A stretch of 64,000 nt of DNA from Haloarcula japonica DSM 6131 (GCF_000336635.1 NZ_AOLY01000009.1:144777-208776), one strand, 5' to 3'. Counted from the first letter of the stretch, positions 1-8,322 are shown. The notes: generated from the letters alone by a model not told the origin. Made by a program: numbers and translations.

Positions 1-119
1 TGCGTCCGACCATCACCGACGACATCCGCGACTACTACGAGCAGATGGAAGAAGAGTTCAGAGGCGGCTCCAGCCCGCAGCGTCAGGCTGGAACCGGCGG
101 CCGGATCGGCTTCCAGTAA
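1..119 (+). CDS. C-terminal end of a Cdc48/VAT-like AAA ATPase (partial)
   Basis: Only the last 38 codons are in the window, read from position 3 to a TAA at 117-119. The tail begins RPTITDDIRDYYEQMEEEF, continues as a Gly/Ser/Gln-rich stretch and ends RIGFQ. Archaeal Cdc48/VAT AAA ATPases end with a helix of the type 'P-S/T-(I/V)-T-(D/E)-x-(I/T)-x-x-Y-E-x-(I/M)-E', followed in haloarchaea by a short flexible tail, and this matches. Such enzymes are hexameric protein unfoldases. The assignment rests on a short tail only; another AAA protein is possible. Confidence 0.55.
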   Translation, partial: RPTITDDIRDYYEQMEEEFRGGSSPQRQAGTGGRIGFQ

Positions 120-238
120 CTCCGGCGTCCTCGGTTCCTGTTGCCCGCTGCGGTTCGAACACGGTTTTCATTGTCGTCGCGCTTCGGTAGCGGTGCATCT
201 CCCGTAGCTGCACAATACCCGTGTATAATTATTAGATA

Positions 239-247
239 AATTATAAA
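239..247 (+). promoter_or_regulatory. TATA-like element of the MDR oxidoreductase gene
   Basis: An AT-rich block ending in ATTATAAAA lies about 60 bp before the ATG at 306, within a stretch (about 222-250) much richer in A/T than its surroundings. It would give a transcript with a leader of roughly 35 nt. Confidence 0.4.
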
Positions 248-305
248 ACCGGTGTTTGTTTCTCCTTTCGAAGCCCCCTTTCGGATGCCAAGTGTATGAG
301 GGGTG

Positions 306-1319
306 ATGTCGAACACAAACCGCGTTTACCGGCTAGCGAAGCGCCCCGAAGGGACCCCCGACCACGATACGTTCGAGCTTTCCGAGGAAGAAATCCCGGA
401 GCCGGGGCCCGGTGAGGTGCTCATCAAGACGCTGTACCTCTCCGTCGATCCGTACATGCGCGACCGGATGCGCGACAGCGAATCGTATGCGGACCCGTGG
501 GACGTGGGCGATGCGCTCAAGGGTGCCGTCGTCGGTGAGGTCGTCGAATCTAATGGCGCACGCTTCGACGAAGGCGATGTCGTCACCGGTGAGCTAGAGT
601 GGGCGGAGTACGCCACAGCACCCGGACCGGTACTTACGGAGGTCAATCCGGAACTCGCACCGATTTCGACGGCACTCGGCGTTCTAGGGATGCCAGGCCT
701 GACAGCGTACTTCGGCACGCGTGAAGTCGCACAGCCCTCGGCCGGGGACACCTTCGTCGTCACTGGAGCTGCCGGGGCCGTCGGCTCCGTGGCAGGACAA
801 CTCGCCAAGCTTCAGGGCGCACGCGTCGTCGGCTTCGCCGGCTCCGACGAGAAGGTCTCGTTCCTCGAAGATGACCTCGGCTTCGACGCGGGCATCAACT
901 ACAAGACGACCGACGACTACCGGGCCGCGCTGGACGAGGCCGCGCCGGACGGTGTCGACGCTTACTTCGACAACGTCGGCGGACCGATCACCGACGCGGT
1001 GTTCACCCGACTCAACACCGATGCACGCGTCGCCGTCTGCGGACAGATTTCACTGTACAACAGCGAGGACGTTCCGATGGGGCCGCGCAAGCTGACACAG
1101 GTCATCCAGTCCCGTGCGACCGTCGAGGGCCTCCTCGTCTCCGACTTCGAGCCGCGGTTCGAGGAAGCGACGAAGCAGCTCGGTCAGTGGGTCGCCTCAG
1201 GCGACATCTCCTACCGAGAAACCGTCACTGAAGGCATCGAGAACGCGCCCGACGCGTTCCTCGGGCTGTTCGAGGGTGAGAACATTGGCAAGCAACTCGT
1301 ACAGGTCGCCGAGCGGTAG
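306..1319 (+). CDS. NADP-dependent medium-chain oxidoreductase (zinc-independent MDR, YncB/CurA-like)
   Basis: 337 aa. The N-terminal GroES-like half carries the MDR signatures PGPGEVLIKTLYLSVDPYMR and 'KGAVVGEVVES'. The Rossmann half has VTGAAGAVGSVAGQLAK (about residues 150-166) for NADP binding, then YFDNVGG and VAVCGQIS. These are typical of the leukotriene B4 12-hydroxydehydrogenase / 2-alkenal reductase / CurA subgroup, which reduces activated C=C bonds; no catalytic zinc ligands are evident. The ATG at 306 was preferred over the in-frame GTG at 303. A TATA-like sequence lies at about 239-247. The real substrate cannot be told from sequence. Monocistronic; it converges on the CBS gene. 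Confidence 0.85.
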   Translation: MSNTNRVYRLAKRPEGTPDHDTFELSEEEIPEPGPGEVLIKTLYLSVDPYMRDRMRDSESYADPWDVGDALKGAVVGEVVESNGARFDEGDVVTGELEWAEYATAPGPVLTEVNPELAPISTALGVLGMPGLTAYFGTREVAQPSAGDTFVVTGAAGAVGSVAGQLAKLQGARVVGFAGSDEKVSFLEDDLGFDAGINYKTTDDYRAALDEAAPDGVDAYFDNVGGPITDAVFTRLNTDARVAVCGQISLYNSEDVPMGPRKLTQVIQSRATVEGLLVSDFEPRFEEATKQLGQWVASGDISYRETVTEGIENAPDAFLGLFEGENIGKQLVQVAER

Positions 1320-1337
1320 AAAAGAGCGACTATCCGG

Positions 1338-2480
1338 TTATAGTTCGCCGAGTTTGCGGAGGAGTTGGCCGCGGTACTCCTCGTCGGCCTGGACGCCTTT
1401 CAGTTCGAGAACGTTACGCTCTAGCTTATCGAGCGCGACGTTGAACGCGGTCTCGGCCCCGTAGCCCTCACCGGAGCCGGCCGCCTGGCCCTTGTTGGTC
1501 CGGAGCCGGATCTGGCACTGGATGAGCGGCGTGCCACGGAGCTTCTCCTTGTGCTCGTGGAACCGGACGTGGGCGTGCTGGACCTGCATCGCTCCGTACT
1601 TGTCCGCGACTGCCTCGATGTCGGACCGGATATCCGCACGGGAGATGGTATCCAGCAGTTTGATGTTCGTAATCTGGACGTCCATGTGTTCCTCCTCGGT
1701 GTAGGTCAGCGCGCGGAGCACGTCGGTTTTCGTGAGGATGCCGGCGACGTGGGTGTCGTCGTCTTCCGGCGTGACGACGAGTCCGGCGAAGTCGTTTTCG
1801 AGCATCCGCGCAACGGCGTCCTCGACAGAGTCGCCAAGTTTCGCCGTCTCCACCGGGCTGCTCATCACGTCGTAGACGGGCATATCGAGCACGCGCTCAA
1901 TCTCGCCAGAGCGGTCGCCCCGCGTCGTTTTGTTCATGTCTCGGACGACGACGTCGACGATATCGTGGCGCGTGACCATCCCGGTCAGGCCGTCGTCGTC
2001 ACCGAGTACCGGAAGCCGGGAGATGCCGTGTTTCCGGAGGAGATTGACGACTTGTCCGACGTTGGTGTCTTCCGACACCGTGATGACATCCCGCGTGTAG
2101 ATGTCCTCGACGCGCAGCGCGTCGAGATTGTCGAGAACCGCATCGAGGATATCGTCCTCGGTGACGATACCCCAGAGCTCGCCCGCCTCGAACACCGGCG
2201 CGAGCTTGACACCACCCTCGACGAGGACGCGCGCGACTTCGCGCACGTCATCGGTGCGCTCGACTTTCGGTGCCGAGCGCGTCATCGCCCCCGCTTTCGC
2301 GTTGTCCTCGACATGGGACTGGACCAGCTGTTTCTGCGTGATAACGCCAGCGTAGTCACCGTCTTCCGTGACGATGATGCCCTTGGGATTCTCGCGTTCG
2401 AAGATAGACCGGACTTTCCCCAGGCGCTTGCTGGCGTCAACCTCGACAAACTCTCTGGTGGCGATATCAGCAATATCCAT
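1338..2480 (-). CDS. Four-CBS-domain protein with C-terminal RaiA/HPF-like ribosome-binding domain
   Basis: 380 aa. Four CBS motifs can be followed: about residues 3-55, 62-115, 125-180 and 198-262, each ending in the usual G-(I/V)-(V/I)-T-x-x-D/K pattern. CBS pairs normally bind adenine nucleotides. The last about 110 residues (from VQITNIKLLDTIS to LERNVLELKG) have the layout of the HPF/RaiA (sigma-54 modulation) fold, including AETAFNVALDKLERNVLELK, which matches the second-helix signature of hibernation factors. This suggests an energy-sensing factor that acts on the ribosome; that function is inference. Cytoplasmic, no membrane segment. Divergent from the next gene by about 110 bp. Confidence 0.8.
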   Translation of the reverse strand: MDIADIATREFVEVDASKRLGKVRSIFERENPKGIIVTEDGDYAGVITQKQLVQSHVEDNAKAGAMTRSAPKVERTDDVREVARVLVEGGVKLAPVFEAGELWGIVTEDDILDAVLDNLDALRVEDIYTRDVITVSEDTNVGQVVNLLRKHGISRLPVLGDDDGLTGMVTRHDIVDVVVRDMNKTTRGDRSGEIERVLDMPVYDVMSSPVETAKLGDSVEDAVARMLENDFAGLVVTPEDDDTHVAGILTKTDVLRALTYTEEEHMDVQITNIKLLDTISRADIRSDIEAVADKYGAMQVQHAHVRFHEHKEKLRGTPLIQCQIRLRTNKGQAAGSGEGYGAETAFNVALDKLERNVLELKGVQADEEYRGQLLRKLGEL

Positions 2481-2588
2481 CGTTCTTCACAGTTCGTAGA
2501 TTCGACGTGTGGGGTTATCAAGGTTGGTTTAGTCCCAGGGAACCAAGAGACGAACTAAGCTTTAGGCCCTTGGATCTAAGGTCCGTGT

Positions 2589-2909
2589 ATGCTGCCCGAC
2601 ATCGGCGTCTTTGGCCCCTACACCTATCTGGTCACAGAGGTGGTCTGGGGGACTGTTGCGCTCGCGTTGCTCTGGCGTGCGAACGCCCTCCGGATGGCAG
2701 CCAAAACAATCGTTGTGCTCTATCCGATTGCCTACGTCTGGGACTGGTACACCCTCACCGTCGGTGTCTTCGCGATCAAACTCCGAACTGGTGTCGACTT
2801 GCTCGGAATTCCAATCGAAGAACATATCTTCATGATTGTCGTTCCCGCACTCATCCTCGGTATCCATGAGAACCTCCACGGTCTTTCGTCCGAGTCAAAC
2901 AGCGAATAG
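2589..2909 (+). CDS. Single lycopene cyclase-domain (CarR/CrtYc-d type) membrane protein
   Basis: 106 aa with about three membrane segments (residues 8-27, 36-56, 74-94). The sequence WDWYTLTVGVFAI followed by GIPIEEHIFMIVVPALILG matches the signature of heterodimeric-type lycopene beta-cyclase domains, including the PIEE motif. Haloarchaeal CrtY normally fuses two such domains in about 240 aa; here there is only one and no partner gene nearby. It might work as a homodimer or pair with another half elsewhere, or have a different isoprenoid substrate. A TATA-like CTTTAGG lies about 26 bp before the ATG, so the mRNA is probably leaderless. Confidence 0.7.
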   Translation: MLPDIGVFGPYTYLVTEVVWGTVALALLWRANALRMAAKTIVVLYPIAYVWDWYTLTVGVFAIKLRTGVDLLGIPIEEHIFMIVVPALILGIHENLHGLSSESNSE

Positions 2910-3089
2910 TTAGAAAACGTATATCGTTTTCAGCTGTTAACCACTCTTGGAACAGCGTTACAACTGGAAGAACACCATCCACAGAAACTGCTGATTTCAC
3001 CCGTACTCAGTCTTGAGGAAGCCATCTGTACTGTGCAGACATCTCTCACAGTATCTATATGTGTCAGCCGAGAGTGCTGTCTGATAGCT

Positions 3090-3581
3090 ATGAGTGATAC
3101 TATCCCGACACCTCACATCGAGTTATATGTCCGGTCGATGCTGCCCGACGGCGCACACGAACGACAGGAAGCGGTCATCGACCGACTCCAGATGCTCAAC
3201 GAGAACGACCACATCGACGGGCTCAACGTCATCGTCTGGGGCAAACAGATCGCACCGCAGTCGGCTGCCGCACGGACAGAGGAAGGCAAGTATATTCTGA
3301 ACCGCGTCGCCGAGTTCAAGCAGTGGGCACTGACCAACAACGTCTCGCTGGAATCCTTCTATCAGGACACGACCGTTGACTCAGAGGTGGCGGAGTCGGC
3401 GTACGACGCCATGGCGCTGCCCGTCATGGGGCTGGCTGAGTACGACGGCAGCGAACTCGTCCACGTCGCACCCTGTACGAAAGACGACGTCGTCCACACG
3501 ATCATGGACCGTCTCGATCGCCTCGAAGCGGGCCAGCCACCCGCCCTCGATCAGGAGCGCGGCGACGTGAGCGTCGTCTAA
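3090..3581 (+). CDS. Conserved haloarchaeal protein, possible HTH-family regulator
   Basis: 163 aa when started at the ATG at 3090 (MSDTIPTPHIELYVRSMLP); the upstream in-frame extension looks non-coding. The N-terminal half has an alpha/beta pattern (IELYVRSMLPDG, HIDGLNVIVWGKQI). The C-terminal half has a helical run and AEYDGSELVHVAPCTKDD. No catalytic motif is seen. I recall similar haloarchaeal proteins annotated as 'HTH domain-containing' (HTH_63), but cannot verify it here. Soluble, acidic, apparently monocistronic. Confidence 0.6.
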   Translation: MSDTIPTPHIELYVRSMLPDGAHERQEAVIDRLQMLNENDHIDGLNVIVWGKQIAPQSAAARTEEGKYILNRVAEFKQWALTNNVSLESFYQDTTVDSEVAESAYDAMALPVMGLAEYDGSELVHVAPCTKDDVVHTIMDRLDRLEAGQPPALDQERGDVSVV

Positions 3582-3593
3582 CGGGGCCAGCAG

Positions 3594-3947
3594 TTACGAG
3601 GACCGGACCGTTTCGATATACGATTCGAACTCGTCTGTCGCCGACAGCACGTCGAGCACTTCTTCTGGGTCTCCAGTCAGTTCGTATCCTGGTCGCCCTT
3701 TCCCCGTCGGCGACTCCGTCTTTTGGTCGCTCAGCAGTCCCTCATCCGCCAGCTGGCTCAGCGCAGAGATGACCCGCTGGCGCTCGACGCCGCCGAACGG
3801 CTGTCGGTCGATGTCCGCGAGATGTGCTTTCGCCGTCTGAGTCACATGATAGGAGTGGGCTGGCGTTTCGCCGGCCGTTTCGAGTTCTGCAACCGCCAGT
3901 AGGACGAACTGTTCGAACGCGTCCGCCGACTGGACCAGATCTCTCAT
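3594..3947 (-). CDS. Small winged-helix protein, Cdc6/Orc C-terminal-domain-like
   Basis: 117 aa, essentially one winged-helix domain. Helices cover FEQFVLLAVAELE, the recognition region is VERQRVISALSQLADEGLL, and a wing-like KGRPGYELT follows, ending in PEEVLDVL. The order helix, (R)V(I)xALxxLxxxGLL, GRxG..LT, xxEVxxxL resembles the C-terminal DNA-binding domain of archaeal Orc1/Cdc6 without its AAA+ part, but also fits a stand-alone transcription factor. It converges on the preceding gene with only 12 bp between the stops. DNA binding is likely; the target is unknown. Confidence 0.6.
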   Translation of the reverse strand: MRDLVQSADAFEQFVLLAVAELETAGETPAHSYHVTQTAKAHLADIDRQPFGGVERQRVISALSQLADEGLLSDQKTESPTGKGRPGYELTGDPEEVLDVLSATDEFESYIETVRSS

Positions 3948-4212
3948 ATAGATGACTCTAACGCGGTTGGGGCAAGAAACTATGGGACGACGCTGTCGGC
4001 CCGCCGGTCTTATTTCGACCCTGACGGCCTGGTGGTCTTATCTTGGCTCTATCGAAACGCACCAGGTCGGAACCACTGTCCCGACGGCGATAGAACTGAT
4101 TCGGGAGGATTGTGATCCACGTTGGGACGTATCACTTGTACACGACTCGTCTGGTTCGACTCCACCGGTCGCTGCCGACTCGCTCCGCTCGGGAGGAAGC
4201 GACAGTAGAAAT

Positions 4213-4286
4213 GGGTTCGGGCGGATTTGAACCGCCGGCCTCCTCCATGTCAAGGAGGTGTCATAACCGACCTAGACCACGAACCC
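4213..4286 (-). tRNA. tRNA-Val (anticodon GAC)
   Basis: The reverse complement is 74 nt with pairing acceptor ends (GGGTTCG with CGAACCC), a CCTCC/GGAGG anticodon stem around the loop TTGACAT, and a T-arm with GGTTCAAATCC. Anticodon GAC reads GUC/GUU valine codons. CCA is not encoded. The trp operon lies downstream on the other strand. No integrated element is seen beside it. Confidence 0.95.
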
Positions 4287-4404
4287 TCACTCCGAGGTAC
4301 ACCACATTGTTTCCGGTGGGTATAATTGAAGGTTTCGAATTCCGTATCGCCACGTTGTCTGTTGATTGCCCACACATACACGTCAGTAAGTAGGGGTCCC
4401 GATA

Positions 4405-4412
4405 GGCTTAAG
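4405..4412 (+). promoter_or_regulatory. TATA-like box of trpDFEG
   Basis: GGCTTAAG lies 53-60 bp before the trpD ATG at 4465. It would place initiation near 4435-4438 and leave a leader of about 28 nt. Confidence 0.45.
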
Positions 4413-4415
4413 TCA

Positions 4416-4433
4416 ATGTACGGATTTGTACAT
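4416..4433 (+). promoter_or_regulatory. Candidate trp operator: ATGTAC-N6-GTACAT palindrome
   Basis: A perfect 18-bp inverted repeat (ATGTAC, spacer GGATTT, GTACAT) sits just downstream of the TATA-like box and before the expected transcription start of trpDFEG. That is where an archaeal repressor would block polymerase recruitment. The half-site resembles the TGTACA 'TRP box' known for the methanogen repressor TrpY, but homology of the regulator is not shown here. Confidence 0.5.
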
Positions 4434-4464
4434 CACAACACGAAAGAGTTCATTGGTGAATACA

Positions 4465-5460
4465 ATGCAAGAGTATATTGAACGCGTCACTGACGGTGAT
4501 GACCTGACACAGGACGAGGCTCGGGCCGTTGCGACGACTGTCTTCGAGGATGCGACCGAGGCACAGATCGGTGCGCTCCTGACGGCGCTACGGGCAAAGG
4601 GGGAGACGGAGGCCGAGATCGCCGGCTTTGCCGAGGGGATGCGCGACGCCGCACGGACCATCCGACCGGACCGCGAAGGACTTGTCGACACCTGCGGGAC
4701 CGGTGGCGACGACTACAACACGATCAACGTCTCGACGACGAGTGCTATCGTCGCGGCCGGGGCTGGCGTCCCCATCGCCAAACACGGGAACTACTCTGTC
4801 TCGTCATCTTCGGGGAGCGCCGACGTGCTCGAAGAGGTCGGCGTCGACATCGAGGCCGAGCCGCCGGAGGTAGAGGAGACGATTGAACGAGACGGTATCG
4901 GCTTCATGCTCGCGCCCGTGTTCCACCCGGCGATGAAGGCCGTTATCGGCCCGCGCAAGGAACTCGGGATGCGGACTGTGTTCAACATACTCGGCCCGCT
5001 GACGAACCCCGCCGACGCGGACGCACAGGTGCTGGGCGTCTACGACCCGGCCCTCGTGCCCGTGATGGCAGAGGCACTGGCCCGACTGGATGTCGAGCGG
5101 GCGCTGGTCGTCCACGGTGACGGCCTCGACGAGATCGCGGTCCACGGCGAGACGGTTGTCGCGGAAGTCACCGGCGACCGGATCGAGGAGTACACCATCA
5201 CTCCGGAGGACATGGGGCTTGAAACACGCGATATCGAGGCTATCTCCGGGGGATCGCCAGAAGAGAATGCTGCCGACCTCCGTGGCATCGTCACTGGTGA
5301 AGTGACCGGTGCAAAGCAGGACATCATCCTCGCCAACGCCGGCGCAGCCATCTACGTCGCCGGCGTCGCCGACACGCACGAAGAAGGGGTCGAGCAAGCC
5401 CGACAGGCCATCGAGTCGGGTGCGGCGGCCGACAAACTCGACGACCTGATCGGGGCATGA
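4465..5460 (+). CDS. trpD: Anthranilate phosphoribosyltransferase
   Basis: 331 aa when started at the ATG at 4465 (MQEYIERV); a longer in-frame start at 4426 would overlap the operator. It transfers phosphoribose from PRPP to anthranilate in tryptophan synthesis. The PRPP/Mg motifs DTCGTGGDDYNTINVST (about residues 75-91) and AKHGNYSVSSSSGSADVLE are intact, as is NILGPLTNPA. Length is normal. The stop overlaps the trpF start as ATGA, so translation is probably coupled. First gene of trpDFEG, regulated by a likely operator directly upstream. Confidence 0.96.
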   Translation: MQEYIERVTDGDDLTQDEARAVATTVFEDATEAQIGALLTALRAKGETEAEIAGFAEGMRDAARTIRPDREGLVDTCGTGGDDYNTINVSTTSAIVAAGAGVPIAKHGNYSVSSSSGSADVLEEVGVDIEAEPPEVEETIERDGIGFMLAPVFHPAMKAVIGPRKELGMRTVFNILGPLTNPADADAQVLGVYDPALVPVMAEALARLDVERALVVHGDGLDEIAVHGETVVAEVTGDRIEEYTITPEDMGLETRDIEAISGGSPEENAADLRGIVTGEVTGAKQDIILANAGAAIYVAGVADTHEEGVEQARQAIESGAAADKLDDLIGA

Positions 5461-6101
5461 CGCGCGTGAAAATCTGTGGCGTGACGGACGAGAAGGACCG
5501 CGACGCCGTCGTCGCGGCCGGCGCTGACGCGGTCGGCGTGATCCACGGCGTCCCGGTCGACACACCGCGGGAGGTCAACGAAGCTACTGCCGAGCGACTC
5601 GCTGACGGCATCCCGCCGTTCGTGACGAGCGTGCTGGTGACGATGCCGACAACGGTCCAGGAGGCCGTCAGGCGTATCGACGGCATCGAACCCGACGCGG
5701 TACAGGTCCACGACGGCCTTTCGCCGGCGGAACTCGGGGCTCTCGACAGCCGGATTACCCAGAACATCGTCGCTGTGGTTGAGGCAGGCGAGCCAGCCAT
5801 CAAGGACTACGCTGCCCACGCTGACGCCCTGCTCGTCGATTCGGTCGACGCCGACGGCGGCGGCGGCACGGGCGAGACACACGACTGGGAGCGCACGCAC
5901 GACCTCGTCGACTCGCTGGACGTGCCGGTCGTGCTGGCCGGCGGCCTGACCCCTGAGAACGTGGCCGAGGCCGTCGAGGCGGTCGAGCCGTTCGCCGTCG
6001 ACGTGGCGAGCGGCGTGGAATCCTCGGGTGGGAAGAAAGACCACGACGCTGTCCGGCGGTTCGTCCGGAACGCAAAGCGGGCATCGGAGGGCGCGGTATG
6101 A
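5457..6101 (+). CDS. trpF: Phosphoribosylanthranilate isomerase
   Basis: 214 aa TIM-barrel enzyme converting phosphoribosylanthranilate to the 1-deoxyribulose phosphate form. The N-terminal VKICGVTDEKD contains the catalytic Cys region. VLAGGLTPENVAEAV supplies the catalytic Asp-equivalent/phosphate region and DVASGVESSGGKKD the phosphate-binding end. ATGA overlaps join it to trpD and trpE. Length is normal. Confidence 0.95.
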   Translation: MTRVKICGVTDEKDRDAVVAAGADAVGVIHGVPVDTPREVNEATAERLADGIPPFVTSVLVTMPTTVQEAVRRIDGIEPDAVQVHDGLSPAELGALDSRITQNIVAVVEAGEPAIKDYAAHADALLVDSVDADGGGGTGETHDWERTHDLVDSLDVPVVLAGGLTPENVAEAVEAVEPFAVDVASGVESSGGKKDHDAVRRFVRNAKRASEGAV

Positions 6102-7702
6102 CCCTCGACATCTCTCGCGAGGAGTTCGTCGAACACGCCAAGGCTGACCGACCGGTCGTCGTCAGGGCGGCCGCAGAACTAACCGTCGACGTGGAGCCGC
6201 TGACCGCGTACGCGGCCCTGACCGGCCGCACGAGTGACGTGGCCGCGAACGACTACACGTTCCTGCTGGAAAGCGCCGAGAAGGTCGCCTCCAGCGATCC
6301 CGACGGCGCGTTCGCGCCGGAGACGGACGACCGCCACGCCCGCTTCTCCTTCGTCGGCTACGACCCGCGTGCCGTCGTCACTGTGACCGGCGACGAGAGC
6401 GAGGTCGAGGCGTTCGACGACCGCTACGCCGACCTCGTGACGACCGACGGCGGCGATGTGGTTGATGACCTCCGGGCGGCGATGCCCGACGTGGCGCTGC
6501 GGAATTTCCCGGAGATGGACCGCCAGCACCTCGAAGGCGGTCTCGTCGGTTTCCTCTCCTATGACGCCGTCTACGACCTCTGGCTCGACGAGGTCGGCCT
6601 GGACCGGCCCGACTCGCGGTTCCCGGACGCCCAGTTCGTCCTCACCACGTCGACGGTCCGCTTCGACCACGTCGAGGAGACCGTCTCGCTCGTGTTCACG
6701 CCGGTCGTCCGCCAGGGCGAGGACGCGGGCGAGCGATACGACGAACTGGTCGCCGAGGCCGAGCGCGTCGAAGCTGTCCTCTCGGACCTTTCTCCCCTGG
6801 AGACTGGCGGCTTCCGCCGCGAGGACGAGGTCGCCGGCCCGCAGGACGAGTACGAGGACGCCGTCGAGCGTGCCAAGGAGTACGTCCTCTCGGGCGACAT
6901 CTACCAGGGCGTCATCTCGCGGACCCGCGAACTGTACGGCGAGGTCGACCCGCTGGGGTTCTACGAGGCGCTCCGGGCAGTGAACCCGTCGCCGTACATG
7001 TACCTGCTGGGCTACGACGACCTGACCATCGTCGGCGCGAGCCCGGAGACACTGGTCTCCGTCGCCGGCGACCACGTCGTCTCGAACCCCATCGCGGGGA
7101 CGTGCTCGCGCGGGAACTCCCCCGTCGAGGACCGCCGCCTCGCCGGCGAGATGCTTGCCGACGGGAAAGAGCGGGCCGAACACACGATGCTCGTCGACCT
7201 CGCGCGCAACGACGTGCGCCGGGTCGCCGAGGCCGGCAGCGTCCGCGTCCCGGAGTTCATGAACGTCCTCAAGTACAGCCACGTCCAGCACATTGAGTCG
7301 ACGGTGACAGGGCGACTCGCCGCGGACAAGGACGCCTTCGACGCCGCCCGTGCGACGTTCCCGGCAGGGACCCTCTCCGGTGCGCCGAAGATCCGCGCCA
7401 TGGAGATCATCGATGAGCTCGAACGCTCGCCGCGCGGTCCCTACGGCGGCGGCGTCGGTTACTTCGACTGGGACGGTGACACCGACTTCGCCATCGTCAT
7501 CCGCTCGGCGACGGTCGAAGACGAGGGCGACCGGGACCGCATCACCGTGCAGGCCGGGGCCGGCATCGTCGCGGATTCCGACCCCGAAAGCGAATACGTC
7601 GAGACCGAGCAGAAGATGGACGGCGTGCTGACAGCGCTTGAGGAAATCGAAGCGACAGGCGACCACTCATCCGCTGACACCCCCGAAGAGGTGACCCGAT
7701 GA
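6098..7702 (+). CDS. trpE: Anthranilate synthase component I
   Basis: 534 aa. It uses chorismate and ammonia delivered by TrpG to make anthranilate. The N-terminal domain carries YTFLLESAEK (about residues 53-62), the LLES element for tryptophan feedback binding. The chorismate-binding half has GDIYQGVISR, PIAGTCSRGNSP, DLARNDVRRV, HIESTVTGRL and FPAGTLSGAPKIRAMEIID, all in the expected order. Overlaps both neighbours by ATGA. Feedback inhibition is expected from the intact LLES motif. Confidence 0.97.
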   Translation: MTLDISREEFVEHAKADRPVVVRAAAELTVDVEPLTAYAALTGRTSDVAANDYTFLLESAEKVASSDPDGAFAPETDDRHARFSFVGYDPRAVVTVTGDESEVEAFDDRYADLVTTDGGDVVDDLRAAMPDVALRNFPEMDRQHLEGGLVGFLSYDAVYDLWLDEVGLDRPDSRFPDAQFVLTTSTVRFDHVEETVSLVFTPVVRQGEDAGERYDELVAEAERVEAVLSDLSPLETGGFRREDEVAGPQDEYEDAVERAKEYVLSGDIYQGVISRTRELYGEVDPLGFYEALRAVNPSPYMYLLGYDDLTIVGASPETLVSVAGDHVVSNPIAGTCSRGNSPVEDRRLAGEMLADGKERAEHTMLVDLARNDVRRVAEAGSVRVPEFMNVLKYSHVQHIESTVTGRLAADKDAFDAARATFPAGTLSGAPKIRAMEIIDELERSPRGPYGGGVGYFDWDGDTDFAIVIRSATVEDEGDRDRITVQAGAGIVADSDPESEYVETEQKMDGVLTALEEIEATGDHSSADTPEEVTR

Positions 7703-8322
7703 GCGCATCACAACCCGCTGGTGAAGACGCCGTCAGGGACAACCTCCGGGTGCTGTTCGTGGACAACTTCGACTCCTTTACGTACAACCTCGTCGAGTAC
7801 GTTTCCGAACACGCCGAGACCGAGGTCGTCCGAAACACCGCAACGCTCGACGACGTTGAGGCGTTCGACCCTGACGCAATCATCCTCTCGCCGGGTCCGG
7901 GCCACCCGAAGAACGAACGGGACGTCGGTGTCACGCTCGACGTCCTCCGGGAGGTCAGCCCCGATGTGCCGACGCTGGGCGTCTGTCTCGGCCTCGAATC
8001 GGCGGTGTACGCCTACGGCGGCACCATCGGCCGCGCGCCGGAGCCGGTTCACGGCAAGGCGTTTCCCATCGACCACGACGAGCAGGGTGTCTTCGAGGGA
8101 CTGGAACAGGGGTTCCAGGGCGGGCGCTACCACTCGCTCATCGCTGAGGACGTTCCCGAGGAGTTCGTCGTCAGCGCGACGACGGAGACCGAGGACGGCA
8201 CAGAACTGGTGATGGGCGTCCGCCACCGCGAGTACCCCATCGAAGCCGTACAGTTCCATCCCGAGTCAGTCCTGACCGCGGTCGGCCACGACGTGATCCG
8301 GAATTTCCTTTCCGGGCTTTAG
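7699..8322 (+). CDS. trpG: Anthranilate synthase component II (glutamine amidotransferase)
   Basis: 207 aa class I glutamine amidotransferase subunit paired with TrpE. VDNFDSFTYNLVEY opens the domain. The nucleophile is Cys96 in LGVCLGLESA, and the His-Glu pair is in VQFHPESV near the end. LSPGPGHPKN is also intact. A 17-residue N-terminal extension precedes the usual start. Last gene of trpDFEG; its stop overlaps the convergent small membrane gene. Confidence 0.95.
   Translation: MSASQPAGEDAVRDNLRVLFVDNFDSFTYNLVEYVSEHAETEVVRNTATLDDVEAFDPDAIILSPGPGHPKNERDVGVTLDVLREVSPDVPTLGVCLGLESAVYAYGGTIGRAPEPVHGKAFPIDHDEQGVFEGLEQGFQGGRYHSLIAEDVPEEFVVSATTETEDGTELVMGVRHREYPIEAVQFHPESVLTAVGHDVIRNFLSGL

Noticed and set aside
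1551..2558. 335-codon forward frame opposite the CBS-domain gene
   Set aside because: Antisense shadow; the reverse-strand protein has clear CBS domains and this frame has none.
4145..4170. GGTTCGACTCC resembling a tRNA T-arm near tRNA-Val, a possible attachment-site remnant
   Set aside because: The flanking bases do not form a T-stem and no second copy or integrase gene is present.
4038..4253. Reverse-strand frame reading out of tRNA-Val(GAC)
   Set aside because: Starts in the tRNA gene and has no protein-like features.
6179..7666. 495-codon open frame on the reverse strand opposite trpE
   Set aside because: It is a shadow of trpE caused by GC-rich codon use; composition is Arg/Val/Asp-rich without motifs, while trpE has all family motifs.
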